Positions 10,921-24,900 of a stretch of 64,000 nucleotides of DNA are shown here, one piece after another; the first letter of the stretch is position 1; each line of letters starts with the position of its first letter. Made by a program: the position numbers and the translations under genes. Location: the NCBI RefSeq assembly GCF_921293095.1, contig NC_060256.1:89869851-89933850 (forward strand), in the 5' to 3' direction. The stretch comes from Ischnura elegans (Eukaryota > Arthropoda > Insecta > Odonata > Coenagrionidae). The notes beneath the pieces are model-generated. The model was not told where the DNA came from. It saw nothing but the letters and a program-made list of their open reading frames with translations, and made no database searches.

Positions 10921-13573
10921 TGAAATGGAGATATCTGGGATATCTTCCTTTCTCTGTCATCAAGTACGGTCGAAAGCCATGAGGCTCCATGGGGGGAAAA
11001 ATTTGGGATCGTAGCAGGCCGAAATACATGTGCTTGTGGTGCGACCAAATATCTTATGTGTGCCTGTTTTTTTCTGAACTGACCAAGTGTGGATGTGTGA
11101 ATGTTTTGACGGCTAGATGTTGCATCTCAATACCCTAATCTCTAGGGTACACGAAAAAAATTTCCTCTCCCCACCATGATACAACTGAAAGGTTTTTGAG
11201 TCTTGTGTAGGCGCCGTTTGTGCTTTTGTGTGAAAAGAAAGCATGAGGGACTGAAGTGCATCATTCATATGCATCTTGCAGTTGTGCAAGGGTGTTTTAT
11301 TTGTGTCTACAAGGCAATAGTTGATGGGCAACCATTGCCTATGTATCTGCCCACCTCTCTCACCATAGCACTGGGGACTGGAAATGCCAGGCCTGGGAGT
11401 ATCAAAATTTGTTCCATTTCCAGTGAGAGCACAGATCCACACAGGTGCAATGGACAATTTTTCTGTTTTTAACATTACAAAAATTGATTTAGATGAAAAT
11501 TTTATTTCTGTATACCCTGGCATACAACTGCCTCAAAAGTGTGTGGATTTCACATATCACTCAATGACACAATGCAGCAAGGAACATTTCTTAATTGTGT
11601 TGGGGGTATGTGGAACCTTCAAAGTGGTCCTTTCTGAGAAATGTGAATTTTATGACACCTGTGTGTCAACAGAGGCTGTACAATGTACAAGATCAAGTGC
11701 TGAAAAAAAACCAACCATACCCTACATGTAAGCCATTCACATATTCCTTACAATGTCACTCCTTACCCTAACTCCTTATTCCTTGATTTGGCTGCCAGTG
11801 AAATAGATCAATATATTTCAGTCCAGAGGGCAGGTATGTAGAGTTTTTTTTGCATTGCTCCAGGGTCCTGGTTTTGCTCTCAAAAGAAGTGCTTATAGCT
11901 GCCCCTGGGGTGATGGTTTATATTCACATGCTGAACTACTTTGTACGTGAACATTACCACACTGGTTGCCTTGGAACTTTTAAGTGCATGGGATTTTCAT
12001 GTAAAATTTTCAGTGTTCTACACAAATATAAATGAATTCAGAAAACATTCTTTAAGTTAGCATGCTGACATTTCATAATCTTCAAGGGTTGGGATCTTAA
12101 AAAAAAGGGATGTATGTCTGGGAAGAAATATATGCATATAGAAGGCCTTTTGTAGTGTGGATTTTTCATTGTGTGATTGTGCATAAAAGAAGTTGACTGT
12201 CTGTGACAGCTGTCTTCTCCATTATTAGGAGTGAGAAAGTGTTTATGGTTTTCACCTGGTTCGTTTCGGTGGTGAGTGTAACATAGGCCATGAGGCTCTG
12301 GTAACGTTATATTGACTCAAATGTGGCAGCAAGGGACATTTGTTGTACCTCTTTACCAGGGCTGTGATAGATGTTAGGCTTGTGAAATCTATCTCAGTAG
12401 AGCCATTTAGGTTCTAATAGTTTCAATATAGGGAGTGGGTTTCTACTGTAGAAGCTGTAGCCATTTTTGCTGTTCGGTCATTTTGTTAAAAAAAATCATA
12501 CCATAGTGAAAAAGGGAAAAATTATATCCTATTGGATAAAATGACTTGTTCCTACATTAATGTTGTGTATTCTGTCCCATTAGGCGATATACCATGGTCA
12601 AATCTGTCTTTGAGTTCAGTATTGTTAATTACCCAAGATGTGCAGTTTACTTGTTGGAATCTTCATTTTAATTGGCTCATTCATGAAGTTTCATGAGCCC
12701 TATTGAATATTGTTATTCATCTCAATAAGTACAAGGTGTGAACTTTGAAAAAGTGACATTCATTGAATGAAGTATATCATTACATATTATTTTATTTTAT
12801 TTATCATGTGGGATTTACTGTTAACATACCTACTTATTATGTCACTTGAAAGGAGTTCACCACATCCAAAAACATTACCTTCACTTGCTCATAAAGTTGC
12901 ACAAAATATATTTTCTTTGGGCAGCCTTCCCAAACTAATATTTCAGATTAAAGGTTTTGGTAATTATTTTACATTTATTCCTTTGCTATTTTTACTTAGC
13001 AACCTTGCTTACATGGGACTTGTGTTTAACATATTATTCCCAATGGTGTGTTATGTGAGCATTTCTACACGTTAAAGCCGACTTTTTTTTTTTTAAATTT
13101 CCCATATGTATCTCAATCTGAATTTATGCTTTTCAGTGCTCACAGCATGTAAAATCACAAGTCACCATTTTTTGGGAGTTTTTACGTGGGAAAGTTCCTT
13201 CATTGGGTATGGGTACATTGAAATCAGCCAAGCATTTTTGTTGTAGTGCATTTGCATAGCCCTGGGAGCTCCCTTTTGAGTGTATGACGCATAGTGGTGT
13301 GAGGATGCAAGTAAACACTCTTCTGCAGCAGCCTGTCTCTTCTTTAGCTATCTGTTACTACAGATTGAGGGTAATTGGTAACTCAGTGGCCTTCTGTGCT
13401 GTTCTTGATGCCAGCTGAATTGGTTATTTTGTTACCCTCTTCATTACCAACATCATCATCTTCTTCTTTCTGATAACATTTAGCGAATAAAATAGTGAAA
13501 TTCATGTTTTGTAGAATCATCAAAAAGGGACTTTTTGATTGTACATTGTAATCAAGTTATATTCCTGAATAAA
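10921..13573 (+). other. PPP4R3: Probable PPP4R3 3' UTR
   Basis: The stretch after the stop codon contains no recognised transposon ends and no spliceable coding frame. Candidate polyadenylation hexamers AATAAA lie at 13486-13491 and 13568-13573. A UTR of about 2.6 kb is plausible but not proven. Confidence 0.4.
13486..13573 (+). terminator. Candidate polyadenylation signals for PPP4R3
   Basis: Two AATAAA hexamers (13486-13491 and 13568-13573) lie close together, the second followed by a TTTATG- and GT-containing stretch. They are the best-placed candidates after the PPP4R3 stop codon. Confidence 0.3.
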
Positions 13574-15124
13574 AAAATTTATGTACAGCGGTTCTTGTGG
13601 TAAACTTTTGAAAAATCCTCCTTCAGTAACATTAAATGGGCAATGACCTTTCACAAACTATTCCACTAGCTTGATGATTAGATTATAGGAAAAAAGGTAT
13701 TTTGAAGAACACAATGTTTTTATGTCTCGTGTGATAAGATGAAAAGTATCAATAGATTTTAAAAGACTCTGATAATCTCTCATTATCTGAAAAATAGGAT
13801 GATACGTATTATTTGTGTATGTACATATGAGGAATAGGTAATGGGATATTGACTAGGCAGTTGGAGCCCGTAATAAAAGATACGAACACTTCATATATTT
13901 AATTGTGAGTGTTAGAAAGTGATTCCCATTTGTTTCCTACCTGCTGAGAGGGTGTGGATCTCAGAATCAAAGAATACACCCAAGCCAAATTTCTGGTTCA
14001 TTCTTAAAAGATTTTGGTCTGACAGAATAATCAATTAGCACAGGAAACTTGGATTTATAAAACCTTAAAACGTTACAATGACTAACACTTCAATGCATAG
14101 CATTTCTTCCATACCATTCGGAAATCTTTGTCGAACATCCTGGCAGTACAAAAGCATTTGCACATGAAGTAAATTAATGCCAGCATACATAAGATAGTTG
14201 ATTGGTTTAATTACAGTTTCTATATCTTTAATAAAACTCGAAGCATTGGTCCCAGATACAGCCTCGAAGGAAGAAGATTTTTTGTTATTAGTTTTCTGTC
14301 AGTCATAAATACTTAAATATGACAATTAATTTTTGGCCCTAAATGGCCCTTTACATTGAAAAATTCCTTTGCATTAAAAATTAATCAACATTTCTGGAGC
14401 TATGTTTTTATCACATACTAATGAATGCCTAGTCAAGGGTCTGATTAAGAAAAGCCAGATAAAAATCAACACAATGAACTGGGAATATGTCTATTATCTT
14501 AGTTTGGTCTATTAGGTATTGGGGTAGAAAAATCACTTTCATAATTGCAATTTGCAAGAAACAATAGTACTAAGGCAGGCACCTGTTGATCTCATTATTC
14601 CGCCTAGAGGATGTTTCTTACTTCAGCTCTTTGTAGCCAAGCGTGATCGCTGTTACTGATCCATACTAGAATTGGTTATGTCAATAAGGTTACTAGCTAT
14701 GCAACATCAATGCATGGTTGAAAGAGGCCAAAAACCTGCTTAATGTAAATTATCACCTTGAAGAAAATATATCCAGATAAATAATTTGCATGCACTATTT
14801 CGTAATGGCATACATAACTGCTATTAACTCTTAACTTCTTTGAGATGATGCACCTATGCTACTACGAGTGAAATTTTTTTCAATAGTAATTTGTAACCTT
14901 AAAGAGTTTGTGTTTTACCATCAATCACGGCTCTAGCTCTATGGTGTATTGGACATAAAACAGATACCTGATAACCTTAGCCTTAAAAAAGTCGCCGCAA
15001 TTTGTCTAAGTGGCACCAAACGGATCAACAACAGTACATTAAGGAGTGTAAATTATTATTGCAACACTCATTTTCAGGAATATGAGTAGAAATAATGTAA
15101 GCATTTTGATAGTATAGAGAGTAG
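13574..15124. other. Intergenic region between convergent PPP4R3 and CFAP36
   Basis: AT-rich sequence without recognised exons, RNA genes or transposon termini. It separates the 3' ends of two convergent genes. Confidence 0.4.
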
Positions 15125-15130
15125 TTTATT
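15125..15130 (-). terminator. Candidate polyadenylation signal for CFAP36
   Basis: The minus strand reads AATAAA here, about 540 nt beyond the CFAP36 stop codon. It would give a 3' UTR of roughly 0.55 kb. Confidence 0.3.
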
Positions 15131-15672
15131 GAATGTCATGAAGATCAAAAGGTTAGCAAAATCACTTGTTGCTTCAGATGAACCTATTATGTGGGATGAG
15201 CCTATTATATATTATGAGGCATTATTCCTTAACTTTTTTTCTCATCAAAACAACTTCAGTTCACATCAAAATTCACAATTTGCACTCGGTGAAAGGAGAA
15301 GAGCCAACATGATTTCAATCAGTGCGTACGTAATACTGCAAAATAAAACTTCAAGTGAGAAAACTTAAAGGCTATGGAGAACATCATTTTCAGATAATTT
15401 TCTGGCAAAATGTTATATTTCAACAAAAATTTATAACAATCTAGAAATTTAAATGCAATAAAAATGTCAGCATTTACAAAGCCACCCGCATACATGGAGT
15501 GTGCTTGTAAGCTTTTTTAATATTCGAAAAAAGATGAGGTAAAAACATCAAAAATCTGTATAGTGTATTTACTTGAGTCAAATCACAGTAGGCCATAGGT
15601 TTGAAGCACCATAATGCACCTCACCACTCAACACACAAGAAGAAAGCATTTAACTCATTTTTTTAATAGAGC

Positions 15673-15933
15673 TTACTCATCGAGTGGTTTTTTAATGACC
15701 TCCTCTTTCAGCCTCTTTGCCAGGGCTTTACGAATTTGTAAGGTTTTAGGATTGATATCACTATTCCCTGTCACATCTGAATCAGTAATTTCTGTTGTGC
15801 TGTGGGGAATCTCCTCTGAACCACTGGCCCTAGTGCCTTTTGCTGTCTTCTCTTTCTCCCGTTTCCTCATTTCCATCAGTTTGTCCCTCTGTGCCTGAAG
15901 ATACTCTTTCCGCTTCTGCAGTCTTTCCTCAGC
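15673..15933 (-). CDS. CFAP36: CFAP36 terminal exon, coiled coil and stop
   Basis: The acceptor TTCATTTAG precedes 15933 and the TAA stop is at 15675-15673. It encodes AEERLQKRKEYLQAQRDKL and ends with QIRKALAKRLKEEVIKKP, matching the charged helical end of CFAP36. Confidence 0.92.
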   Translation of the reverse strand, partial: AEERLQKRKEYLQAQRDKLMEMRKREKEKTAKGTRASGSEEIPHSTTEITDSDVTGNSDINPKTLQIRKALAKRLKEEVIKKPLDE

Positions 15934-18900
15934 CTAAATGAAAAGAAGATGTGGTTATTTGCTCCAAGTGAAATATTTTTGAGTGGCTATAATATTCGTC
16001 ACAGCTCCCAGTGAGACTGGAGCTAATTCCAAACTGCAAATGTAAAAACCACCCACTACTTTATAAATACTACCAGACTTGGTGACAGCTTACCTTTGGC
16101 AGATAAATACAGGCATTCTTTGTTTGACCAGTGTAAAGAAATTTAACATAGCCGAGTGTATATTGGTTAAGCCTTGCTACTCACTGGGACACTTAAGTTG
16201 GCTTTAGCCATTACTATTACCATAAGGATTTTTTTGTACGTTGAATAAGTTTCTCCTATCTATCATTGACTAGAGGCTTAGGTAAAGTGACCATATCTTG
16301 AAAGGGACAAAGCGGGACACATAGCTTACCTAAGGTTTTTGGCGCACGAAATTTTTGGGGTAGGGTATTTACATTTTAAACATTGCCCTTTAAAATGGTC
16401 AGGTGATTTAACCATGGGAGATTTTCAAACATTCACTTTATTGTGTTGTTTACGGTTAACTACATGTAGAAATTACAAAAAAGACACTAACGTCATAAAT
16501 GTCGAATACCAGTTTTTCCCCCCTCCATATTCTTTCAATTCAGTATAAGGATAGAGACAGTAAGATAGCTCACTATAGCACCATTAGTGGCATAATTATT
16601 TATTATTTGTTTTTTTTTGTCAGGGCAACAAATTTCTAAAAGGACGCAAAATAAAAGTTTCAGTATTTCACACAGACGCAAGTCAAAAAAACAGGACATT
16701 TGCCTGTCCCGGGGAACATTGCGGGGACACCGGGACAAGCGTTCTGAAAACGGGACTGTCCCGGGTAAACTGGGACATATGGTCACTTTAGCTTAGGTGC
16801 TTTCTGTGTCCAATACTGAAAATTGGATGGGTTTTTCAGCTATGCAAAATGTGGTATTTCAGTGATAATAAAGCACATCCTTTGTTATGTCAGTAATGTA
16901 ACCATACACCTTTTTGCATCCCTCAGGTTAAATGTGCTCTTAGTCTATTCCACTTCATTGTACAATTGAAAGATGTGGCGTCTGCATTCCATTGATTCAG
17001 CTTCAACAAAGCAGTGGATTTAAAGCCTGACAGTATGAGGAAGTAACAAAAAAGAGACACTCCTTGAGTTTTGGAAGACCCTAAATTGAAGAGAATACTA
17101 ATGGATTTGGCCCCCTCCATAGCATCATGCCAAAATAATCATAAAAAATTGAATTAAATAAATTTTGTGCTCTTTCTACCCATTTTAATGGTGACAGTTG
17201 TTTACTACATACAGCATTGCATGAGCCAAATAATCAGGTCACATTAATAATTATCATGATATGCCTATCACACAGCCAGAAATTTGGTTTAGAAGGGGGA
17301 GGGGGCTTAGATGGTATGTGGGTTGCGTTGTGAATTCACATGCATCTAAAAACCATGCGTTCCATTAAAGAAGCAATTCATATCGTTTGCATAACACTGA
17401 AAGTTAAATACATCATGGCTTATTGTCAGACATTATGAAATGTAATCACTGGTACAGCAAAAATTGGGAGGGTCAGAGAATAGATGGCCCTGTACTAGTT
17501 GTCTCCTCAACAGATGTATCACGTGTATTTGCCACAAGGGAAAAACTTTTTCCAGCATGCCTGTGCATTGCTATCCATCAAAATACAACGCAGCTAACTC
17601 TCACAATCAAAATGAATAGGCATGACAGAAATTTTTATTAATTGCAATTAATCAAGTTATTCCGCCAAATCTCATCGAATCCAGTTGAAATAATTATACG
17701 TGATTGAAAAATAATTGGTTTTTAATTAACAGTAAAAAAATAGACTTTTAGGACATAAAGGCAGTTTGCATAAAAAATTCATCATTCGTTCATCATCATC
17801 ATCATCATTGGTCAACAATCCTAGGATTGGTTTGACGCAGCTCTCCACTCTGTTCTCCTTTCAGCTAATCTTTTCACACCTACGTATTTCTTCTCTTTCA
17901 CATCTCTCTTCACTTGTTCCATATTAGTTAACGTTCTTTTTTTTTTCTTTTCCAAAAAAGTCTGCATCACATGAAAGAGCAAGTTGAGCGAGCTAGATCA
18001 GGTGGAGCTTTATGACTCTGTGTTTTTTGTTACAATTCAAGTTACATATTTACAATAGGGTTGTTCGCATGGGTGGAGTTTTGAGGGGATTAGGGGGATC
18101 CCTCTACACGAAAGGTAATTTTTCCGAAAGTAGTATGAAACCTGAAGAAATACCAAAAAATTTTAGTCTTAGATAGTCATTAAAATGCTGTTTTCAGAGG
18201 CTATAATTTAAACAAATTTTCCTGGGCAGAGTGCAAGGACCCTCCCGTTTCACTGGGAGGTATTCCATAGCCTCTAAACCCTTGGCAGGAATGTTGGTCT
18301 CCCTATACTACTTCCTCTACACTCCGCCCATGTTGTTCACTAAGACCCAATTTTAAAATTATTTTTCATTAAAAGAATTTGAAAGAATTTGGGATTTACT
18401 GTGAGAAAAAATCCACCTTTCAGCCATTATCTGATAATTTCAAAATAAGAAAATGTGAGAGTTGCTGTCCAATTTTCATGAGTTAGTAATATGTCATCAT
18501 AGGGAATTATGCTTCACAAGAGTGAAAAAAAATAATGAGCCACACGAGGCTAATGCTAGCAGCTAATGAGAAGACCTGCTCGGCATGAGTTAGTGATGTC
18601 ATCAACTTCTCTGTCAAAGCATTAAGGCCATTGATTTTTTGTTGTAAGTAACTCAAAAAGTGGGCAAGTGATTGAAAAATAGAAAAATATGTGACACTTT
18701 CTTTTCATGCTCTATCACCCTTGGAAATAAACTAAACTTTTTAAAAGAGCACACTGCAACTCAAGGGAATTCTGAGGAACCTATCTTGTCCACAACTTCC
18801 GGGCTGCCAGCATTTTGTGTGACTATCTACTAAATTGTGCAAGAGTATAGCTTTAACACTTATCACTGCAGCAATTACCCTTTTAAAATAGGTACTTACA

Positions 18901-21900
18901 TAACTAGTTTGGCTTACACAAAGATACTCACCAATCTTGATTCAGATGGATCACCTGCATCCTCAGATCCCTTGGATTTTGATTTGGAAGCAGTGGCTAT
19001 AATTAGCATAGAGACATATTTGTAAAATATCCCGATAGGAATGCTAAGTCCAGTGGTGCAGTAACCTTCAAGTGCATGAGCGGTCATAATGTTTTTTGAG
19101 AGAGCTTCAATATCTGATCAAAGCATGGTTGAAGATGGGAAATGCTCTGAATTTAAATCAAGTTGTCACAGTAAGTCTCTCACTTGGAATATGTGGAACC
19201 TTTCTGGATTTCCCCTCTCCAGATGTCCTTGCAATGCCACTTTCCCTTGGTGCAACATTCATGGCTGCACTGCCATTTTCATTTTTTGATCTCAATCTTG
19301 TTGAGTTCTCACTAGGATCAGTATCATGCTCAAGTGTTAGCCTAGAACAAGAAAATTACTTATGTACATATTAGGGTGAGACAAGTCCATTAACCCTTTC
19401 GTGCCGAACGTTGGGTGGAGCTGACGGGCATTTTCATACGCAGAAGACCTTACATCGGGTATAGCTGTCGTGGATTATTCAATGGAAACGGTGGATGCCG
19501 GCTCTAGCCGACGCGAATGAGGGGAAGTAACCGCTGAGTTAGCAATTGTAGGATGCATTCAGGCCCAGTCAGAGACCCATCTTAGGAAGACCTTCGGGCT
19601 ACTCCTCGGCAATTAAGCCCAATCCTCCCACTCATTTATGATCATCCTCACTGTGGTAATACTTTACAAAATGGACATATTTTCAATGGTTTTTGCAATA
19701 ATATACTTGGTTGCATGCTACATTTTTTTTTACTTTGAAATAAATTCATTTTTTTCTGTGAGTAAGCAATTAGATTAGATTTAGATTAGATTAGTTTATG
19801 CGGCGAGGGATCAGCTCCCAGGGCACTTAGACCTTTAGGTCCATTGTGCCAACCACCGTTAATGGATCACCCAAAGAGGCCAATGTCCTTAGCGAAGGAC
19901 AAAAGGTCCCCAATGGGAAGATCTCTTACTTCCTTGGGCTCTGTGCGTAAGCAATAATTAAATAAATTTTAGCATTAAAAATAATGGATTTCTGGACTTA
20001 TGGTCTTAGCACCTTGTGTTCACTAACTTTCTTGTTATTAATGCTAGAAATTCGCTTTAAATTCCGCAATGCTTGAAAAAGCTATTAGTAATTTTTTTAG
20101 AAGAGTAAATTATTGACAATCAAATGCAATATTTGGTTTAAAAAACACTGGTAACTCAATAATTTGCCTTTGGACTCCTGCTAGGATACGGTTAGAGGAT
20201 CTAGTCCAGTGGCTGGTGTATGGGACGGGCACCCCATTGAGTTGGATCCCCAATTGGAGGGATGAGGGTACAAGGGTAACTCCAGTGGCGGCTTGCCTGT
20301 AAGGACTCTCGGACTCCCTCCTCGCAAAGATTGGAAAAAGGAAAAAAAATTAAATACCAACTCAATTGTATTTATACATCTATTAACCAAGCTGTTTTTT
20401 CAATCGCATGCATCGAGAATGTAGAAAAAACACACAAAAATAGCGTGAGAAGTTCGGATTTGTAGCCCCGGGGCGCTGACCGGAACGTCCCAATCCATCA
20501 CCATGCAGTTATATTTAGAGTGGTAGTGGTGGGGGCTGCTGGTGCTATGACGCGTCTAACAAAAGCTTGTGTCTTATGGAAGTCTTGGGACGCCGCCCGA
20601 GCATGCGCAGAACGACATATCTAGTGAGTTGACATCGCCGCGCCACCCGGTGGCCGTATAATCTTGGTGTTGCAGTGTTGAAGAATACCTTGTTTTGGTG
20701 ACCAGTTGACTTATTATGTGTAAATTGTTTTGATGAGAATAGGCCTAGTTGTAGTTGAGTTAATCGAGTAAGTGATTGTTAGTGTTTTAGTGTTAGTGAT
20801 TGTTTTGTGTATTAGTGGTCTCTAGATTGCCTGAAAAACTCACTAAAATACCCAAAGTATTAAAAAATGTTAACCCCCCAGTGGAGTGTGCCCCTCCCAG
20901 CATTTGACTCACGAGCCACCACTGGGTAAACTCCACCACAAAAAAGAGCTCAGCACAGAGAGGTTTCAAATATTCTTATGCTACTCCTAGAATGGAAAAC
21001 ATTTACCTATTGTTGGTGCTGGCAGGAAAGAGTTAAAAGTAGGTATCCTACCATTTAGTTACAATCAGCAATTACTAGAGCAATTTTATAGCTGATTCCA
21101 ACTCTATGATGTAAATTCAACTAGAGAGGTTATAGATGTTACTCGTATAAGAAAGGTGTAATAGAAAAAAGACTCAGATTACTTGAACCAGTTTCTTATT
21201 TTGCCATTATAAAATAATACGTTTTCATAAGTTGCTTTATTAACAACAAAGTGGAAAAAGATTTTATGAAAAACTAATAAAATAAAGGTGTAAGAAGATA
21301 AAAAAAAACCTGATGCTCTTTTGAAAGGGTTATTCGAAAAGGTTGTTTTAAAGGATTTTTAGATTTCAGAGCTGTTTCAAGAAACAAATTCACTGAATAG
21401 ATAATAGAACAAAATGAATTATTAAACTGTATAAGCTGTGAATTTCTCACTTTTCATTGTGATTTCTCTTAAAAAAATTGCTTTTATTATTAACTTTTAT
21501 CTAGCCCAGAGCCAGAATAGTGGCCAAATCAATTTCCAGGGATGTAATTTCCTGAAAATTTCCACCCACGAATCCCTCGGTAAGGAGGGCCCCCAATCAC
21601 CCCCGACCGCCTCTGTTGGCAAGTAACTTACCCTAAAACTTGTTTCTCCAACACCCTCTCAGGTCTCTCTTTCTTGGGTGAAAAATTAAGGACATAAGAT
21701 TGTGGTGTAACGCCAAAACGATTGTGGATCATTTCTAGAGCCTGAAGCTGGAGATCTAAATTTTTTTCTGCCATCATCTGCTTAAATATGCTCATGTCAT
21801 TTGCCGCCCAAATCTGCTCGAACAAAGTCTGAAAGATATGGGAATAAGAACAGGGTTTTGATATATTCAAACAATGGAGTTAGGTAATTGTAGGTACCCA

Positions 21901-24900
21901 CTTGATGAAGTTTGGCTTCTATCTCTCCAGTTGGCTCACTGCATGCATTTTCAAATTCAGCTGGAGTGATTCCCATTTCTTCCATGTACGTTCCCAGCAT
22001 ATAGTCAACCTTTAAAAAAATCAAGATCAATGAGAGATTCTTAGTGCCTACATGCTTATGCCACAATTATGAAAATCTCGTATTTTTGTATCAAAGATTC
22101 TGAGAAAAATACAATTTAAGAGAGAAATTTTAACCAAAACTAGTGTTATTCTTACCAAATTTTTATATTCATTGTGTATCTTTGCATGTTCCTCAGTAGT
22201 ACTTTCCTCTGCTTCAAAAACTGAAAGATAGAAAAAGCATTCATTCCTTGAACTGTATTGAATCATTGTTATTATCTGTATTGTTATTCTTCATTGAAGG
22301 ACAAAATTTTATATCAATAATAATTTCGAAGTCAAAATTGTTTTCTGAGTAGAAAGGAGTGAGCTGCTATGCCCATCGAACTGAGTAGCACTGGCATTGA
22401 TGATGTCAAGCTTTGGTGGCTGAGCATTCCCAAATGCCTTCATATGGACTATTACGCTGTACTTGTAGAGTGGTGAGACCTCCCTCAATCTTGCAGTAGC
22501 AGGAACATGAAATTGAATCTTCTCTAAAAGTAAAGGGCAGCTCGTCTCTCTGTACACCAGTCTTTGAAGGAACACAAGGTCAAAGATTCTGCTTCTTATT
22601 ATCAATGGCTGAAAACCCAAGAGGTTGGCCAATATGTTCCACTGAATATCTGCCATTAAACAAGGCAATAACCAGCTATGGTGGTGTGAATTGAGATTAC
22701 GTGGACCGAGGTCTTATTAAAGATATAATATTTAGAGGAGGCAATTAACAACTGCTTTGGTAATTTGCATCATGATGGAAGGGTAGGGAAGGAAGAGTGG
22801 AGAGACACTCGCCATCGACATTAGCCTGCACTAAATGAAAGGCACCATGGAAACCACGGCTCAATACCTCATTTGACGGATGGAATGCTGCACTTGAAAT
22901 GCCCCTCGCACAATTCACTCAAGCAAGGATTGGGAAAAATAAAAATAAACTCAATAACTCAATGTAGTCTATGAAAAATCTCTGTCACCATTGGGATTTG
23001 AACGTGGGCCCACAGGGTGTGAACCCAACACACCAACCAAGGGCGTACCCAGGATCGAAACTAGGGGGAGGGGCAAGCCATGGTTGTTCAAGTTGTAGGT
23101 GAGATTTAAGCATGGAAAAGGTGAATGAAATCAACATTTTAAGGAAACTGTAACAGCTCTTTATTAGTTTCTAAAGTTATTTGCTTGAAAAAATATTATT
23201 TTCCTTAAAGACTTAAAGCAATTTTTGCTTCTGTGGGGGTCAGCTGCCCCCTCCTGCCCATCGCTGGATACGCACATGACACCAACTTGTTTTTCTTGAA
23301 GTAATTATTAGTAGGGAGACCAAACATCATGGGTAAAGCCAGGGAATTTGACTGAGGAAGTGCATGAGACCATCGTAAGATCACCCACTCTCTGGAGTGT
23401 GAGCACTACTTCAAGAAGGGTTGTTTCTTCCCCAAAAAAATATTCTTTATCCAACCTTCTCATAACTTAAATTAAGCCTAATTTCTGATGATATTTTTAT
23501 AAAATACCAAAGGATGTTTCCAGAATTGTGGCCACCTAAACTTTCATTTGTCAATTTTTTTGGTGTGGACCACAAGACTTCTGGGGGGGCTTAGGCTATT
23601 TTCCAATTTGCAATTATTCACCCTTCGTACACTTTTTCATCGTCAACTTACGGATGTGACGACAGCAAGGGTGGATCCAATCGGCGAGGGCGCAAGGGAA
23701 CGAAGGGTAAGTGAACAAGGGAACGTGGATGCTCCCTCGTTACGGTGCCCTCGTGGGAAGTGGACGTGAAAATGGCGGCGATGGAAAACTAAGAAATATT
23801 AAACAGGAGTTGTAAGTAATGTTGTGTTTATTATGTGAGCTCTTTTACGTAATATTATATCGGCATTGTGAATTCTTGCCACTCACCTGCAAAAGTATAA
23901 AGATGTTATTGATTCTTAAATCACCACCAGATGTCCTAACCCTACCCTGTGCTTCACATTTTGTTACTGCCAATAGTTCGCATTATTTCCGTTCACACTT
24001 TATGGCGCCAGTAGCGCATTAGTAAGGGAGCAGGGTGCAAGGGAGAAAGGGAACAAGGGAATGAGTGCATACCAGGTGAATTGGAAAATGGCCTTAGGCT
24101 CTTCTATTACGCCCATGCATGGGCAAAGTTTAGAGTTTTAAATTGAAGGGGCCAGCAATCCTGCTGGGGAATTATGGGTTCTCGAATACCCCCCAGTGAA
24201 ATGGAGGGGTCTCCAGGGTTCACCTTGGTAAATTTGTTTGAATTTGCCTCTGAAAACAGTTTTAAACTGAAACTTTAAGCTTGTACATCCCACCCCCACA
24301 ACTTGAATGGCAAACTTTGTTTCCCCCCAGACCTTTCCCCTCCCGGCTTAACCTAACCTCCTCCTCTAATAATCACCATAGCATATATGAACCTGTCCCT
24401 ACCATATTTTTTTTGGTATTTATGTACTCGATAATATCATAATAGTGAAATCGATAGTAATTTAAAAATAAATTGTGGAAATAACAGTGTTTTTCATTGC
24501 TAACTCTGAAAAAAAATTTTTAAGTACTATCAAAGACTAAAATTTTTTGGCATTTCTACGGGTTTTTTTTTTTAGGTTTTTTTGGGCAAATTACCATTTA
24601 GGTTGGGGAGGCCAGGCTTCCCCCCAAGTCCATCAAAAAGTCTCATCATGTACCAATGCTAAAAAATAGTATAATACTCTAAGTAAAACCTTAAAGGCAG
24701 TACTACAAATTCTACAAGGCTAATGGAGACTTATAGTAGTAGTGTGCTAATAATAGTTTGCACTAATCTTGAGTACCTAATTATCATTCCAGTGTTCTTT
24801 TAGCTTTATTACATGTGAAAGTAATGTGCTACTAAGAGCTCAGGTGAGCAGGGCACATTATGTTAAGGTCCTTCAATTCCTACATCATCTCATGACTCCA

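Noticed and set aside
11113..11731. Overlapping frames on both strands after the PPP4R3 stop codon
   Set aside because: No domain or splice context; most likely chance frames in the 3' UTR.
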